A stretch of 64,000 bases of DNA from a bacterium (lineage in GTDB: Bacteria; Bacillota; Bacilli; Lactobacillales; Streptococcaceae), in NCBI GenBank assembly GCA_905221145.1, contig CAJNCA010000004.1:1-64000 (forward strand), written 5' to 3'. The position numbers and the translations under genes are program-made. The notes beneath the pieces are model-generated. The model worked only from the letters and a program-made list of their open reading frames with translations. It had not been told where the DNA came from and made no database searches. This document shows, piece by piece, positions 1-7,639 of this stretch (the first letter of the stretch is position 1; every line of letters begins with the position of its first letter).

Positions 1-69
1 CTTCTCTATGCTATATCCTTGTTTTCTAAGTTCATAGATCTGAACTTTATCATCATAAGTTAATTTCAT
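1..69 (-). CDS. IS3-family transposase OrfA, N-terminal fragment at window edge
   Basis: Reading leftwards from the ATG at 67-69, 23 codons are open to the window edge. They begin MKLTYDDKVQIYELRKQG, the usual opening of helix-turn-helix OrfA proteins of IS3-family (IS150/IS861-like) elements in streptococci. The rest lies outside the window, so I cannot say whether the transposase is intact. The family assignment rests on this short recognisable N-terminus and on the adjoining terminal repeat. Confidence 0.7.
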   Translation of the reverse strand, partial: MKLTYDDKVQIYELRKQGYSIEK

Positions 70-79
70 AATAAAAAAA

Positions 80-125
80 CCCCAAAAGTTAGATTTTTTC
101 TGTCTAAATTTTGGGGCGCAGTTCA
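80..125 (-). mobile_element. Terminal end of an IS3-family element
   Basis: Read on the minus strand from 125 the sequence begins TGAACTGCGCCCCAAAA, a typical outer end of streptococcal IS3-family elements. It contains a near-perfect inverted repeat (80-93 with 103-116, CCCCAAAAGTTAGA against TCTAAATTTTGGGG), so the end itself can form a hairpin. The element end lies about 30 bp downstream of the ABC exporter stop codon. Confidence 0.65.
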
Positions 126-155
126 ATACTATGCGTTTTATTCTTTATAATTTAG

Positions 156-1667
156 CTATTTCAAAATTACAAGTTCTCCATTCTTAATTTCCCAAACTTG
201 GTCAAACTTACTTAATAATTCGTTTTGGCGATGTAAAGTAACAATGACGGCACTTGGTAGTTCCAGAACTCTTTCCAATTCCATTTTAAACTGATTAGTA
301 TCCAAGGCAGAGAAAGGTTCGTCTAGGATAAGCAATGGATTTTTACGATTTTTCTCACGATTTAAATACATTCGTTGTTGCTGACCACCTGACAGGGATT
401 GTGGTGGAATTTTTTCAAAATCTTCTTCTCTGAATTTTTCATTGAAACTATTGAATAGCGTTACATTATTTTCATAACTCGAAATAAATGTATGTTCTTG
501 TTGCAGAATCATACCGAATCTTCCCCAAAGATGGTCCAAAACAAGCTCATCTAGCACAATTTGTCCTTCAAAATCTTCATCTGTTCCATTTAAAATGTTG
601 AGCAGACTACTTTTTCCAGACCCATTCTTACCAATAAGCGCAATTTTATCCCCTTTTTGAATCGTAGCGGAAGTAATTATCAATTTTGATTCTCCCAGTT
701 GTTTGGAAATGTTTTTCAAAGTAATCGTATCAAAAGAATGTTGAGGTGCTTGAACTGAAACGGGTCTCCCAACAATGTTTTGAAAACTCTTGATTACAGG
801 CTTTACGGACTCTAACATTTGTAAATCATAAAGGATTTCCTGTATTGGTTCAGAAAAAGCATTAATATATCCGAAACTCGCCACCACCTCAGGAATACCG
901 AGTTGCTGGTAAGATAGAGAGTAGGCTAAATAAATAAACAGGACAAGACTAATGAATTCAAAAGAAACACCTGTCAATAAGATGCCTGTAATTTTTGTCA
1001 AACCATACTTAAAATACTTATCCTGCAAATTCTTTAGAGAAGTCTTTTGTTGATTCAAAAAATGCGACATAGTTAGTTTATTTACCAAATGATGTCCCAT
1101 GAGCAAATCCTCCAAAGTTCGATAGTAATCTCCTTGTTTTTTCAAGTAAACCTGTCTACGATTAGCGGTCAACTTCCCAACGATTTTAGGAATTTGAATA
1201 CTAATTCCAGTAGAAAAGATTAAAATCAGTGATACAATAGGATTAATTGTTCTGCTAATAATGAAAGCGTAAATGATGATACGTAAAATTTGTTTGATAA
1301 AACTCATCAATGGAGGAAGGTAATCCTTTTCCAACGAATCTAGGTCATTAGATTGATAGGAAATATACTCTGCTACTGTTTTCTGCTTGAAATCGTGGTG
1401 ACTGAGTCCCAGAAGTGAACGAAACCACTCATTTTTCAAAGTAGTCGAAAAGATAATCCCCTGCTTCCAATCAAGTATCATTTGGATATAGTTACAACTC
1501 AAATAGCCTGCCACTGACATAGAGTAACCATATAGAGCTACTTGATAATCCCCTTTGATTAATGCCTGCGTGAAATACGGTAACAAAGCTGTGCAGATAT
1601 TCGATACTACACCAAAAAGAAAATTAAAGAAGAGATACCATCTAATAGTTTTAAGATATGGTAGCAT
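156..1667 (-). CDS. ABC exporter, fused membrane and ATPase domains (peptide/bacteriocin type)
   Basis: This 503-residue half-transporter has a hydrophobic N-terminal half (about residues 1-290, five to six membrane spans) followed by an ATPase domain. Visible motifs are Walker A GKNGSGKSS, the signature LSGGQQQRM, Walker B LLILDEP and the switch His in TLHRQ. The ATPase domain is compact, with a short stretch between the Q-loop and the signature. Homodimeric exporters of this kind usually secrete peptides. The remnant of a radical SAM/SPASM maturase ends 16 bp upstream, so it probably once exported a ribosomally made, modified peptide. The frame looks intact, but with its biosynthetic partners broken it may now be orphaned. 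An IS end lies just downstream. Substrate unknown. Confidence 0.8.
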   Translation of the reverse strand: MLPYLKTIRWYLFFNFLFGVVSNICTALLPYFTQALIKGDYQVALYGYSMSVAGYLSCNYIQMILDWKQGIIFSTTLKNEWFRSLLGLSHHDFKQKTVAEYISYQSNDLDSLEKDYLPPLMSFIKQILRIIIYAFIISRTINPIVSLILIFSTGISIQIPKIVGKLTANRRQVYLKKQGDYYRTLEDLLMGHHLVNKLTMSHFLNQQKTSLKNLQDKYFKYGLTKITGILLTGVSFEFISLVLFIYLAYSLSYQQLGIPEVVASFGYINAFSEPIQEILYDLQMLESVKPVIKSFQNIVGRPVSVQAPQHSFDTITLKNISKQLGESKLIITSATIQKGDKIALIGKNGSGKSSLLNILNGTDEDFEGQIVLDELVLDHLWGRFGMILQQEHTFISSYENNVTLFNSFNEKFREEDFEKIPPQSLSGGQQQRMYLNREKNRKNPLLILDEPFSALDTNQFKMELERVLELPSAVIVTLHRQNELLSKFDQVWEIKNGELVILK

Positions 1668-1682
1668 ATACGATACTCCTTG

Positions 1683-1924
1683 CTAATGCGTTTTTTTACA
1701 TATCGCAGAACAATCTCTACTATTCCCTATTGCAGATAGTGCGATACTCGGACATTGAGTGCAATAATTGTAAATCACACAAGTACTGCAGTTTTTACTA
1801 TCATTCAAAATATAATTTGCTATTTTGTAAAATATAGGTCTATCCCATGTTTCTTTGATAGATGTAAAATGAATATTTCCAATACTTCTATTGAAAGTAA
1901 GCTTTTTCAGTTTTTCTAACGATT
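1683..1924 (-). pseudogene. Radical SAM/SPASM peptide maturase, C-terminal remnant
   Basis: The minus strand is open for about 80 codons ending at a TAG at 1683-1685. It encodes a cysteine-rich tail CSTCVIYNYCTQCP followed by GNSRDCSAIC, i.e. C-x2-C-x5-C-x2-C and a later C-x3-C. This is the SPASM auxiliary iron-sulfur cluster pattern of enzymes that crosslink or otherwise modify RiPP precursor peptides. The preceding text, roughly a glycine-asparagine-isoleucine turn then IKETWDRPIF, also fits SPASM proteins. The radical SAM core with its CxxxCxxC motif is absent, deleted together with the 3' part of the upstream regulator gene. The stop lies 16 bp before the exporter start. The enzyme subfamily cannot be told from this tail. 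Confidence 0.75.
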
Positions 1925-2017
1925 TAGGCTATTTCGTGACACACCCACAATCCGTGAAAATTCTGGTTATATCAGATTATGTGATTTTCGTAAGAATTTT
2001 ATATTGTCTCCAATCAT
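1916..2017 (-). pseudogene. XRE-type helix-turn-helix regulator, truncated remnant
   Basis: From the ATG at 2015-2017, preceded by AAGGAG (2024-2029), the minus strand reads MIGDNIKFLRKSHNLI, then a TAA, then PEFSRIVGVSRNSLNR. This is the start of a Cro/C1-type DNA-binding domain in which the codon expected to be Gln (CAA) has become TAA. The domain then stops at a junction near 1920, where the frame runs into the SPASM remnant. Both a nonsense change and a deletion therefore inactivate it. It was probably the regulator of the adjoining peptide locus. Confidence 0.7.
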
Positions 2018-2087
2018 GGCAGTCTCCTTATTAAAAATTCTATTATTGGTTTTGTAAAAAACAGTTTTCAAATATCCTGAAATATAG

Positions 2088-2122
2088 CAAAAAGAGATTG
2101 GGTAAAAACTCATTGTCTCTTC
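2088..2122 (-). terminator. Probable terminator of the two-component operon
   Basis: AAGAGA (2092-2097) pairs with TCTCTT (2116-2121). On the minus strand the stem is followed by a short T run. It sits immediately after the histidine kinase stop. Confidence 0.5.
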
Positions 2123-3097
2123 TCACTCAAGGACTAAGTTCACTTGAGCAAACTGAATCCGCACTGTCGTTCCTTTTCCGACCTCAGACTCGATACGAAT
2201 CTGATGACCCAGTTCTTCAGAAATTTTCTTAGATAGGTAAAGGCCAAGTCCAGAGGACTGCTGGGTTAGGCGACCATTGTAGCCTGAAAAGCCACGTTCA
2301 AAGACTCGGAGGACATCACTGTTTTTTATTCCAATTCCCGTATCCTTGATGCAGAGCTCTTGCCCGTCCATATAAATCTCAAGACCACCTTCCTTGGTGT
2401 ACTTGAGACTGTTGGAGATGATTTGCTCAATGACTACTAGCAGCCACTTTTTATCCGTCACAATCTCTTTATCAAGGTCATGTAGATTGACGCTCAAACC
2501 TTTTTGAATAAAGAAAAGAGCATATTTACGAAGTATTTCCTTAACCAAGTCCTCAATTTGAACCTGCTTTAAGACCAAATCATCATGGAAACTTTCTAAA
2601 CGCAGGTACTGCAAGACTAGATTAGTATAGGAGTCTATCTTGAAAATTTCCTGTTCTAGTTGCTGCTTCAGTTGGCGATCTGCTACTTCTGCAACCAACA
2701 ATTGACTAGCTGCAATGGGAGTTTTAATCTGATGAACCCACAAGGTATAGTAATCCAGCAAATCCGTCAGTTTTCTTTCTGCGTCTGACCTCTGCTGGTA
2801 GAGTTCCATCTCACGCGCTTCTAATTTTTCTGCTAAAGCTCTTTCCAATGGAGATTTGGCTTCCCTCTCCCCATAGAGAATTTCCTGACGATAGCCCTGC
2901 ATTTCCACCAATATGTCCCAAGCGAAAAATAAGATGGTTACAAAGCAACACAAGAGGAAAAAGTAGAGAAAGTAAATTCCTAAACTGGCAAATAAAAACT
3001 GAAAGAGCAAAACTAGAAATGCTAAAGCAAGCAGATAGACAAACAGACGACTACGAGAGCGCAGATAGGCTAGAAAAAATTGTTTCCAATCAAGCAT
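2123..3097 (-). CDS. BceS-like sensor histidine kinase (pneumococcal HK01 type)
   Basis: A 324-residue membrane kinase with two closely spaced N-terminal membrane spans (about residues 17-60) and almost no extracellular loop, the intramembrane-sensing layout of BceS kinases. The phospho-acceptor is His122 in WVHQIKTP. The catalytic domain shows the N box (SNSLKYT) and G boxes (DTGIGI, SGLGLYLSKKI). BceS kinases sense the activity of a BceAB-type exporter rather than the antimicrobial itself. No such exporter lies beside it. From memory, the pneumococcal counterpart controls a distant bacitracin-type BceAB pair. The start overlaps the regulator stop by 8 bp, so the pair is translationally coupled. 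Confidence 0.9.
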   Translation of the reverse strand: MLDWKQFFLAYLRSRSRLFVYLLALAFLVLLFQFLFASLGIYFLYFFLLCCFVTILFFAWDILVEMQGYRQEILYGEREAKSPLERALAEKLEAREMELYQQRSDAERKLTDLLDYYTLWVHQIKTPIAASQLLVAEVADRQLKQQLEQEIFKIDSYTNLVLQYLRLESFHDDLVLKQVQIEDLVKEILRKYALFFIQKGLSVNLHDLDKEIVTDKKWLLVVIEQIISNSLKYTKEGGLEIYMDGQELCIKDTGIGIKNSDVLRVFERGFSGYNGRLTQQSSGLGLYLSKKISEELGHQIRIESEVGKGTTVRIQFAQVNLVLE

Positions 3098-3767
3098 GCT
3101 TCAGTCCGTACCCTATCCCTTTCTTGGTCTCGATAAATCCTACCAAGCCCTGCTCTTCCAATTTTTTACGCAAACGAGCCACATTGACAGAGAGGGTATT
3201 GTCATCAATGAAAAAGTCACTGTTCCAAAGTTCCCGCATCAGGTCATCACGCGCTACGATATTGCCTGCATGCTCAAACAAAACGCGTAAAATCTGGAAT
3301 TCGTTCTTGGTCAAATTCAAGACTTGCCCTTGATAATGTAAATCCATGGATTTAGTATTAAGGATCACACCAGCATATTCCAGTAAACTCTCGTCTCGCC
3401 CAAACTCATAGGAACGACGCAACAAGCCCTGAACCTTGGCTAAAAGAACCTGCTGGTCAAAAGGCTTGGTCACAAAGTCATCCGCCCCCATATTAATCGC
3501 CATGACGATATCCATAGCTTGATCTCTGGAAGACAGAAACATGATGGGCACCTTGGAAATCTTGCGAATCTCCTGACACCAGTGATAGCCGTTAAACAAG
3601 GGTAGGCCAATATCCATAAGGACCAAATGAGGTTCCGACTGGACAAAAAGACTCAAAACTTCCATAAAGTCTTCTACCAAGACCACTTCAAATCCCCATT
3701 CAGAGAGCATTTTCCCGACCTGTTGACGAATAACCTGATCATCTTCTACTAGTAAAATCTTGTGCAT
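3090..3767 (-). CDS. OmpR/PhoB-family response regulator (pneumococcal RR01 type)
   Basis: A 225-residue regulator. The receiver domain carries the acidic pair in LLVEDD, phospho-acceptor Asp52 in LVLMDIGLP, and the Lys of FVTKPFD. A C-terminal winged helix follows (ILRVLFEHAG to KKGIGYGLK). The open frame extends further upstream, but the start at 3765-3767 is chosen because AAAAGGAGGAGC precedes it at ideal spacing and the protein then begins with the canonical MHKILLVEDD. It overlaps the kinase by 8 bp. A TATAAT with an upstream TG (minus strand, 3787-3792) is a likely promoter. Confidence 0.92.
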   Translation of the reverse strand: MHKILLVEDDQVIRQQVGKMLSEWGFEVVLVEDFMEVLSLFVQSEPHLVLMDIGLPLFNGYHWCQEIRKISKVPIMFLSSRDQAMDIVMAINMGADDFVTKPFDQQVLLAKVQGLLRRSYEFGRDESLLEYAGVILNTKSMDLHYQGQVLNLTKNEFQILRVLFEHAGNIVARDDLMRELWNSDFFIDDNTLSVNVARLRKKLEEQGLVGFIETKKGIGYGLKHA

Positions 3768-3786
3768 GCGCTCCTCCTTTTCTATT

Positions 3787-3792
3787 ATTATA
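3787..3792 (-). promoter_or_regulatory. Extended -10 promoter of the two-component operon
   Basis: TGTTATAAT on the minus strand, a TGn-extended -10 about 20 bp before the response regulator start. No convincing -35 is present. Confidence 0.5.
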
Positions 3793-3922
3793 ACAGATTT
3801 TTCCATGCTAGCAGGCATGAAACTGAATTTGAAAGAGCTTGTTTTTAGCCAACAAAGTGATGCAATCCTACTAGCTAATTTAAGGGAAATTTGATAAGAT
3901 AAATAAAAAGAAAGGAGCACTT

Positions 3923-4996
3923 ATGGCCAATATTTTTGACTACCTGAAAGATGTCGCATACGATTCCTTTTATGACCTTCCTTTAAATGAATTAGACATT
4001 CTAGCCTTAACAGAAACCACCTACCTCCCCTTTGATAATCTAGTATCCACAAGTCCTCAGCGACTTTTAGACTTGGCACCTCAGGTTCCAAGAGAGTCTA
4101 GCATGTTGACCAGCAAAAATCGCCTCCAGTTATTAGATGAACTAGCTCAACACAAGCGCTTCAAAAATTGCAAACTCTCCTATTTTATCAACGAAATCGA
4201 CCCTGAACTGCAAAAGCAATTTGCGGCTATGACCTACCGCCTCACTCTCGATACCTATCTGATTGTCTTTCGTGGGACAGATGACAGTATCATTGGCTGG
4301 AAGGAAGATTTCCACATGACCTATATGAAGGAAATTCCTGCTCAAAAGCACGCCCTATGCTATTTAGAGAACTTTTTTGTCCACCACCCTAGGAAAAAAG
4401 TCATTCTAGCTGGGCATTCCAAAGGAGGAAATCTAGCCATCTATGCTGCTAGCCAAATTGATCAAAGCTTGCAAGAGCAGATCACTGCAGTTTATACATT
4501 TGATGCACCTGGCCTCCATCAAGAATTGACACAGACCGAAGGTTATCAAAGGATAATGGATAGAACTAAGGTCTTCATTCCACAAGGTTCCATTATCGGT
4601 AGGATGCTGGAAATTCCTGCCCACCAAATCATCGTTCATAGTACTGCCTTAGGTGGCATCGCCCAGCATGATACATTTAGTTGGCAGATTGGGGACAAGC
4701 ATTTCGTCCAACTGGATAAGACCAACAGTGATAGCCAACAAGTAGACACAACCTTCAAGGAGTGGGTGGCCACAGTCCCTGACGAGGAACTCCAGCTCTA
4801 CTTCGATCTCTTCTTTGGCACCATTCTTGATTCTGGTATTACTTCTATCAATGACTTGTCTTCCTTAAAGGCGCTTGAACACATTCATCATCTCTTTATC
4901 CAAGCGCAATCCCTCACTCCAGAAGAAAGGGAAACTATGGGTCGCCTCACCCAATTATTGATTGATACCCGTTACCAAGCCTGGAAAAATAGATAG
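3923..4996 (+). CDS. Mbeg1-like/DUF2974 alpha/beta-hydrolase (lipase-like)
   Basis: A 357-residue cytoplasmic protein with no signal peptide. The central segment has a lipase-type nucleophile elbow, ILAGHSKGGNLAIYAA, with the likely catalytic Ser in GHSKG. An upstream YLIVFRGTDD segment resembles the oxyanion-hole region of class 3 lipases. The layout fits the Mbeg1-like family, whose substrate is not established. It starts after GAAAGGAGC and is transcribed divergently from the two-component system. A bidirectional terminator separates it from the convergent DUF218 gene. Confidence 0.8.
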   Translation: MANIFDYLKDVAYDSFYDLPLNELDILALTETTYLPFDNLVSTSPQRLLDLAPQVPRESSMLTSKNRLQLLDELAQHKRFKNCKLSYFINEIDPELQKQFAAMTYRLTLDTYLIVFRGTDDSIIGWKEDFHMTYMKEIPAQKHALCYLENFFVHHPRKKVILAGHSKGGNLAIYAASQIDQSLQEQITAVYTFDAPGLHQELTQTEGYQRIMDRTKVFIPQGSIIGRMLEIPAHQIIVHSTALGGIAQHDTFSWQIGDKHFVQLDKTNSDSQQVDTTFKEWVATVPDEELQLYFDLFFGTILDSGITSINDLSSLKALEHIHHLFIQAQSLTPEERETMGRLTQLLIDTRYQAWKNR

Positions 4997-5026
4997 TAGC
5001 TTTCAAAAATCAAATGTATATAAAAC

Positions 5027-5073
5027 AAAAGACCTAGAACACAGACTTTCATGTGCATTCTAAGTCTTTTTTA
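5027..5073. terminator. Bidirectional terminator between convergent genes
   Basis: AAAAGACCTAGAAC pairs imperfectly with ATTCTAAGTCTTTT, with A and T runs on the two sides. It serves the hydrolase gene (+) and the DUF218 gene (-). Confidence 0.7.
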
Positions 5074-5084
5074 ATAAAATCTAA

Positions 5085-6104
5085 CTACCAAATAACCCCT
5101 TTATAGGCTAACAAAATGATAACTAACAGCAGGACATACAAGGCAAGGAAGAGCCATTTCATCTTGACACAGAGCGCTACGTACTCCCGAATAAAAGCAG
5201 ATGGTATGTAGTAGCCTGCCGTCCTACATCCGAGGCCATCTCCCTTCATATTTAACTTACGCGCATAGGTACTGGTACGAAAAACATGATAGTCATTTGT
5301 AACAAAGAGGAATTGAGGTTTGGCTACCAGTTCCTCACCAAGTTCCTTAGAAAGGAGAAGGTTCTCGTAGGTAGTCCTTGATTGATCTTCCAGAATAATC
5401 GCATCTTGGGGAACATCTGTCTCTTCAAGAAGATAGTTTGTAATGGCCTGCGCTTCAGAAATCTTCTCATCTCCTCCTTGACCACCACTGGCAATGATTT
5501 TGATATGAGGATTCTTAGACTTGTGGTAAGCTTCCACTGCCTTATCAATTCTCCTCTTCAGCAAAGGTGTTACCTTTTCTCCGTCTAACAAACCTGCACC
5601 ATGAATGATAATAAAATCATAATGCTTCTTCTTAGGAATAAAGAGATACAAGATAGAGTACAGAATAAAAGCCACAAAAGCAAAACCAAAAATAAAGTAA
5701 GAATAAGCAATAAATGCAAATAAAATATTTAGAAAGTGATTGGTGTAAAATAATTCATGTCGTCCTCCCAATCGAAATGACATCAAAGCAAAAAATAGTA
5801 AAATGACTATTCCAAGGAGCATGGAGAGATAATTAGCCTTTGAACGTCCCTCTCGCTTCAACAAAATGACCCCATTATAGATTAGAAAGATGCCACTTAG
5901 AAAAAGCAAAAAAGGAAGTAAAATAAAGGGAAATATAAAAAAAGCGAAATGAATCTTCTCATACCCATTTTGATAAAAAAGGTAGCCTAGATAAAAATAA
6001 CTGGAAATGAGGGATAATAAGAATAATACTGGATTCCACAAACTTCTATTATCCTTCCAAAATGACACTATAAATGCTAATACAATTCCTATAACGAGAT
6101 ACAT
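5085..6104 (-). CDS. YdcF/SanA-like DUF218 membrane protein
   Basis: 339 residues. Five or so membrane spans cover about residues 1-165, and one more lies near the C-terminus. Between them lies a DUF218 domain opening DFIIIHGAGL with the ASGGQGGDE and ASYENLL-like (RTTYENLLLSKEL) segments typical of YdcF-family proteins. Relatives SanA and ElyC affect envelope integrity or lipid carrier use, but the biochemical activity is unknown. An AAAGGAGGAAG ribosome site precedes the ATG. It is transcribed alone, convergent with the hydrolase gene. Confidence 0.82.
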   Translation of the reverse strand: MYLVIGIVLAFIVSFWKDNRSLWNPVLFLLSLISSYFYLGYLFYQNGYEKIHFAFFIFPFILLPFLLFLSGIFLIYNGVILLKREGRSKANYLSMLLGIVILLFFALMSFRLGGRHELFYTNHFLNILFAFIAYSYFIFGFAFVAFILYSILYLFIPKKKHYDFIIIHGAGLLDGEKVTPLLKRRIDKAVEAYHKSKNPHIKIIASGGQGGDEKISEAQAITNYLLEETDVPQDAIILEDQSRTTYENLLLSKELGEELVAKPQFLFVTNDYHVFRTSTYARKLNMKGDGLGCRTAGYYIPSAFIREYVALCVKMKWLFLALYVLLLVIILLAYKGVIW

Positions 6105-6172
6105 TTCTTCCTCCTTTAATGATTCTATTTTATCACAATTTTACATAGAGAAAAAGAGGGCATCTATCCCTC

Positions 6173-6610
6173 TTACTCCTTCATTTGACTCTCTGCATCG
6201 GCCACAACTTGTTCTAGACTGGTCTGACCAAGTTCAGCCTCCATAGCCAGTTGGATTCTCTCCAATTTTTGATCCAAAACATCATGAATATGAGCTCCAA
6301 CTGGGCAATTTGGATTTGGATTGTCATGAAAACTAAAGAGTTGACCTGTTTTACCAAGACACTCAACCGCCTGATAGACATCTAAAAGACTAATGTCCTT
6401 AAGATCCTTGACAATCTCTGTCCCACCTGTTCCACGCGCTACTGAAATCAACTCTGCCTTCTTCAACTGGGACAAGGTCTTTCTGATAATGACAGGATTG
6501 ACCCCGACACTAGCAGCCAGAAAATCACTGGTCACCTTGCTTTCCTTCCCCTTGAGGGCAATGATTATCAGCATATGAGTCGCAATGGTAAATCTACTTG
6601 GAATTTGCAT
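6173..6610 (-). CDS. Rrf2-family transcriptional regulator
   Basis: A 145-residue Rrf2 protein. The N-terminal winged helix (MQIPSRFTIATHMLI through the recognition segment VNPVIIRKTLSQLKKA) is followed by the wing RGTGGTEI and the dimerisation helix. Only one Cys is obvious, in the NPNCPVGAHI segment. The three-Cys cluster of IscR/NsrR-type iron-sulfur sensors is absent, so it resembles the YwnA/CymR branch. A strong promoter and a dyad lie just upstream and suggest autoregulation. Its regulon is unknown. Confidence 0.88.
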   Translation of the reverse strand: MQIPSRFTIATHMLIIIALKGKESKVTSDFLAASVGVNPVIIRKTLSQLKKAELISVARGTGGTEIVKDLKDISLLDVYQAVECLGKTGQLFSFHDNPNPNCPVGAHIHDVLDQKLERIQLAMEAELGQTSLEQVVADAESQMKE

Positions 6611-6661
6611 CCTCTTCTCCTTTTTACGAGGCTACCCTGCCTCTACTCTTCTTTTTCTATT

Positions 6662-6696
6662 ATTATACCCTTTTTAGTTGTAATGTCAATTATTAC
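6662..6696 (-). promoter_or_regulatory. SigA promoter of the Rrf2 gene with overlapping dyad
   Basis: On the minus strand TTGACA (6684-6689), a 16-bp spacer and TATAAT (6662-6667). The dyad GTAAT-N7-ATTAC (6680-6696) covers the -35, the expected position of a repressor site, perhaps for Rrf2 itself. It lies partly inside the 3' end of the phosphodiesterase gene. Confidence 0.65.
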
Positions 6697-7528
6697 CACT
6701 TTTCAACCAAGCATCTAACTCCCTATCATAACCCTCTTTCTGGGCCAATTCACTCAGAAATTCCTGATGATGAGTATGGTGGATACCATTGACCAGACTT
6801 TCATAGTAAACCTCAAAATAGGGAAGTTTGAGGTCTTTAGCCAGCTGCAATTCAGCTGCCACATCGTAGTCTACCCGTCGGAAGTCCATATCTACCAAGC
6901 CCTTGCCATCAAACTCTAAAATCATATACTGGGCCCGCAAGTCCTTCCGCAACTGGGCATCTAGAAAGAAAGGTTGCCCAATCGAACCTGGATTGACAAT
7001 CAATTGCCCACCAGTCCCGTAACGAAGCAACTGCTGGTGAATATGACCATAAACAGCAATATCACAAGGCGGGTTGGTCACCAAGCGGTCAAAATCCTCT
7101 TGCGCTCCAGTATGAATCAACTCTCTCCCCCAGTTCTTATCAGGAAGATGGTGGCTAATTCCTACCGTCAAATCACCAAACTGACGATGACGCTGGAGAG
7201 GTTGATTGTGGAGCAGTTCAATTTCTTCTAGGGAAATTTCCTCTAAAACATACTGGCACTGGCGCAAGAGATAGCGTTGACTGGGGCGAGTACTATCCAA
7301 TTCCTTACGGACACCATGCCAAAGACTGTCTTCCCAGTTTCCCAAAACTCTAGCCGTAATCGGTAGTTGAGCCAACAAGTCCAAAATCCTTCTACGCCCT
7401 GTCCCTGGCATGAGAATGTCTCCCAAAAGCCAGTATTCATCCACTCCTCGCTGCCGAGCATCTGCCAAAACAGCCTCCAAGGCGGTGGTATTTCCATGAA
7501 TATCTGAAAGAAGAGCTATTTTCGTCAT
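6686..7528 (-). CDS. Calcineurin-like metallophosphoesterase
   Basis: A 280-residue protein with the metal-binding signatures of the YfcE/metallophosphatase family: LLSDIHGN near the N-terminus, GDILMPG, GNWED, then GISHH, and GHIHQ with NPGSIGQP. The substrate is probably a phosphomonoester or diester but cannot be read from sequence. Two in-frame ATGs are possible. The second (7526-7528) is preferred because AGGAG sits 6-7 bp before it, whereas it directly abuts the first at 7532-7534. A TGn-extended TATACT (7559-7564, minus) is the likely promoter. Confidence 0.87.
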   Translation of the reverse strand: MTKIALLSDIHGNTTALEAVLADARQRGVDEYWLLGDILMPGTGRRRILDLLAQLPITARVLGNWEDSLWHGVRKELDSTRPSQRYLLRQCQYVLEEISLEEIELLHNQPLQRHRQFGDLTVGISHHLPDKNWGRELIHTGAQEDFDRLVTNPPCDIAVYGHIHQQLLRYGTGGQLIVNPGSIGQPFFLDAQLRKDLRAQYMILEFDGKGLVDMDFRRVDYDVAAELQLAKDLKLPYFEVYYESLVNGIHHTHHQEFLSELAQKEGYDRELDAWLKSGNN

Positions 7529-7578
7529 ATCCATCTCCTCGTTTTTTCTCTTGCAATAAGTATAACATAAAAAGTCAT

Positions 7579-7602
7579 AGCTAGAGAAATCTAGCTTTTT
7601 TT
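7579..7602 (+). terminator. GAAA-loop intrinsic terminator in a divergent intergenic region
   Basis: AGCTAGA-GAAA-TCTAGCT followed by six Ts. The placement is odd: it lies between two divergent promoters and ends two bases before the psaR -10 element. Confidence 0.7.
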
Positions 7603-7604
7603 GA

Positions 7605-7610
7605 TATACT
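7605..7610 (+). promoter_or_regulatory. psaR -10 element
   Basis: TATACT about 30 bp before the psaR ATG. The -35 region coincides with the arm of the hairpin at 7579-7602, so no consensus -35 is visible. Confidence 0.5.
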
Positions 7611-7639
7611 AGATAGAGATATTAGACAAGAGGAAACGA

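Noticed and set aside
1..2122. Functional lantibiotic or RiPP cluster
   Set aside because: Only the exporter is intact; regulator and maturase are truncated, and no precursor peptide or leader sequence can be found.
2848..3333. Plus-strand open frame of 161 codons
   Set aside because: Lies entirely opposite the histidine kinase and response regulator genes, has no ribosome site, and its translation is low-complexity and unlike any protein.
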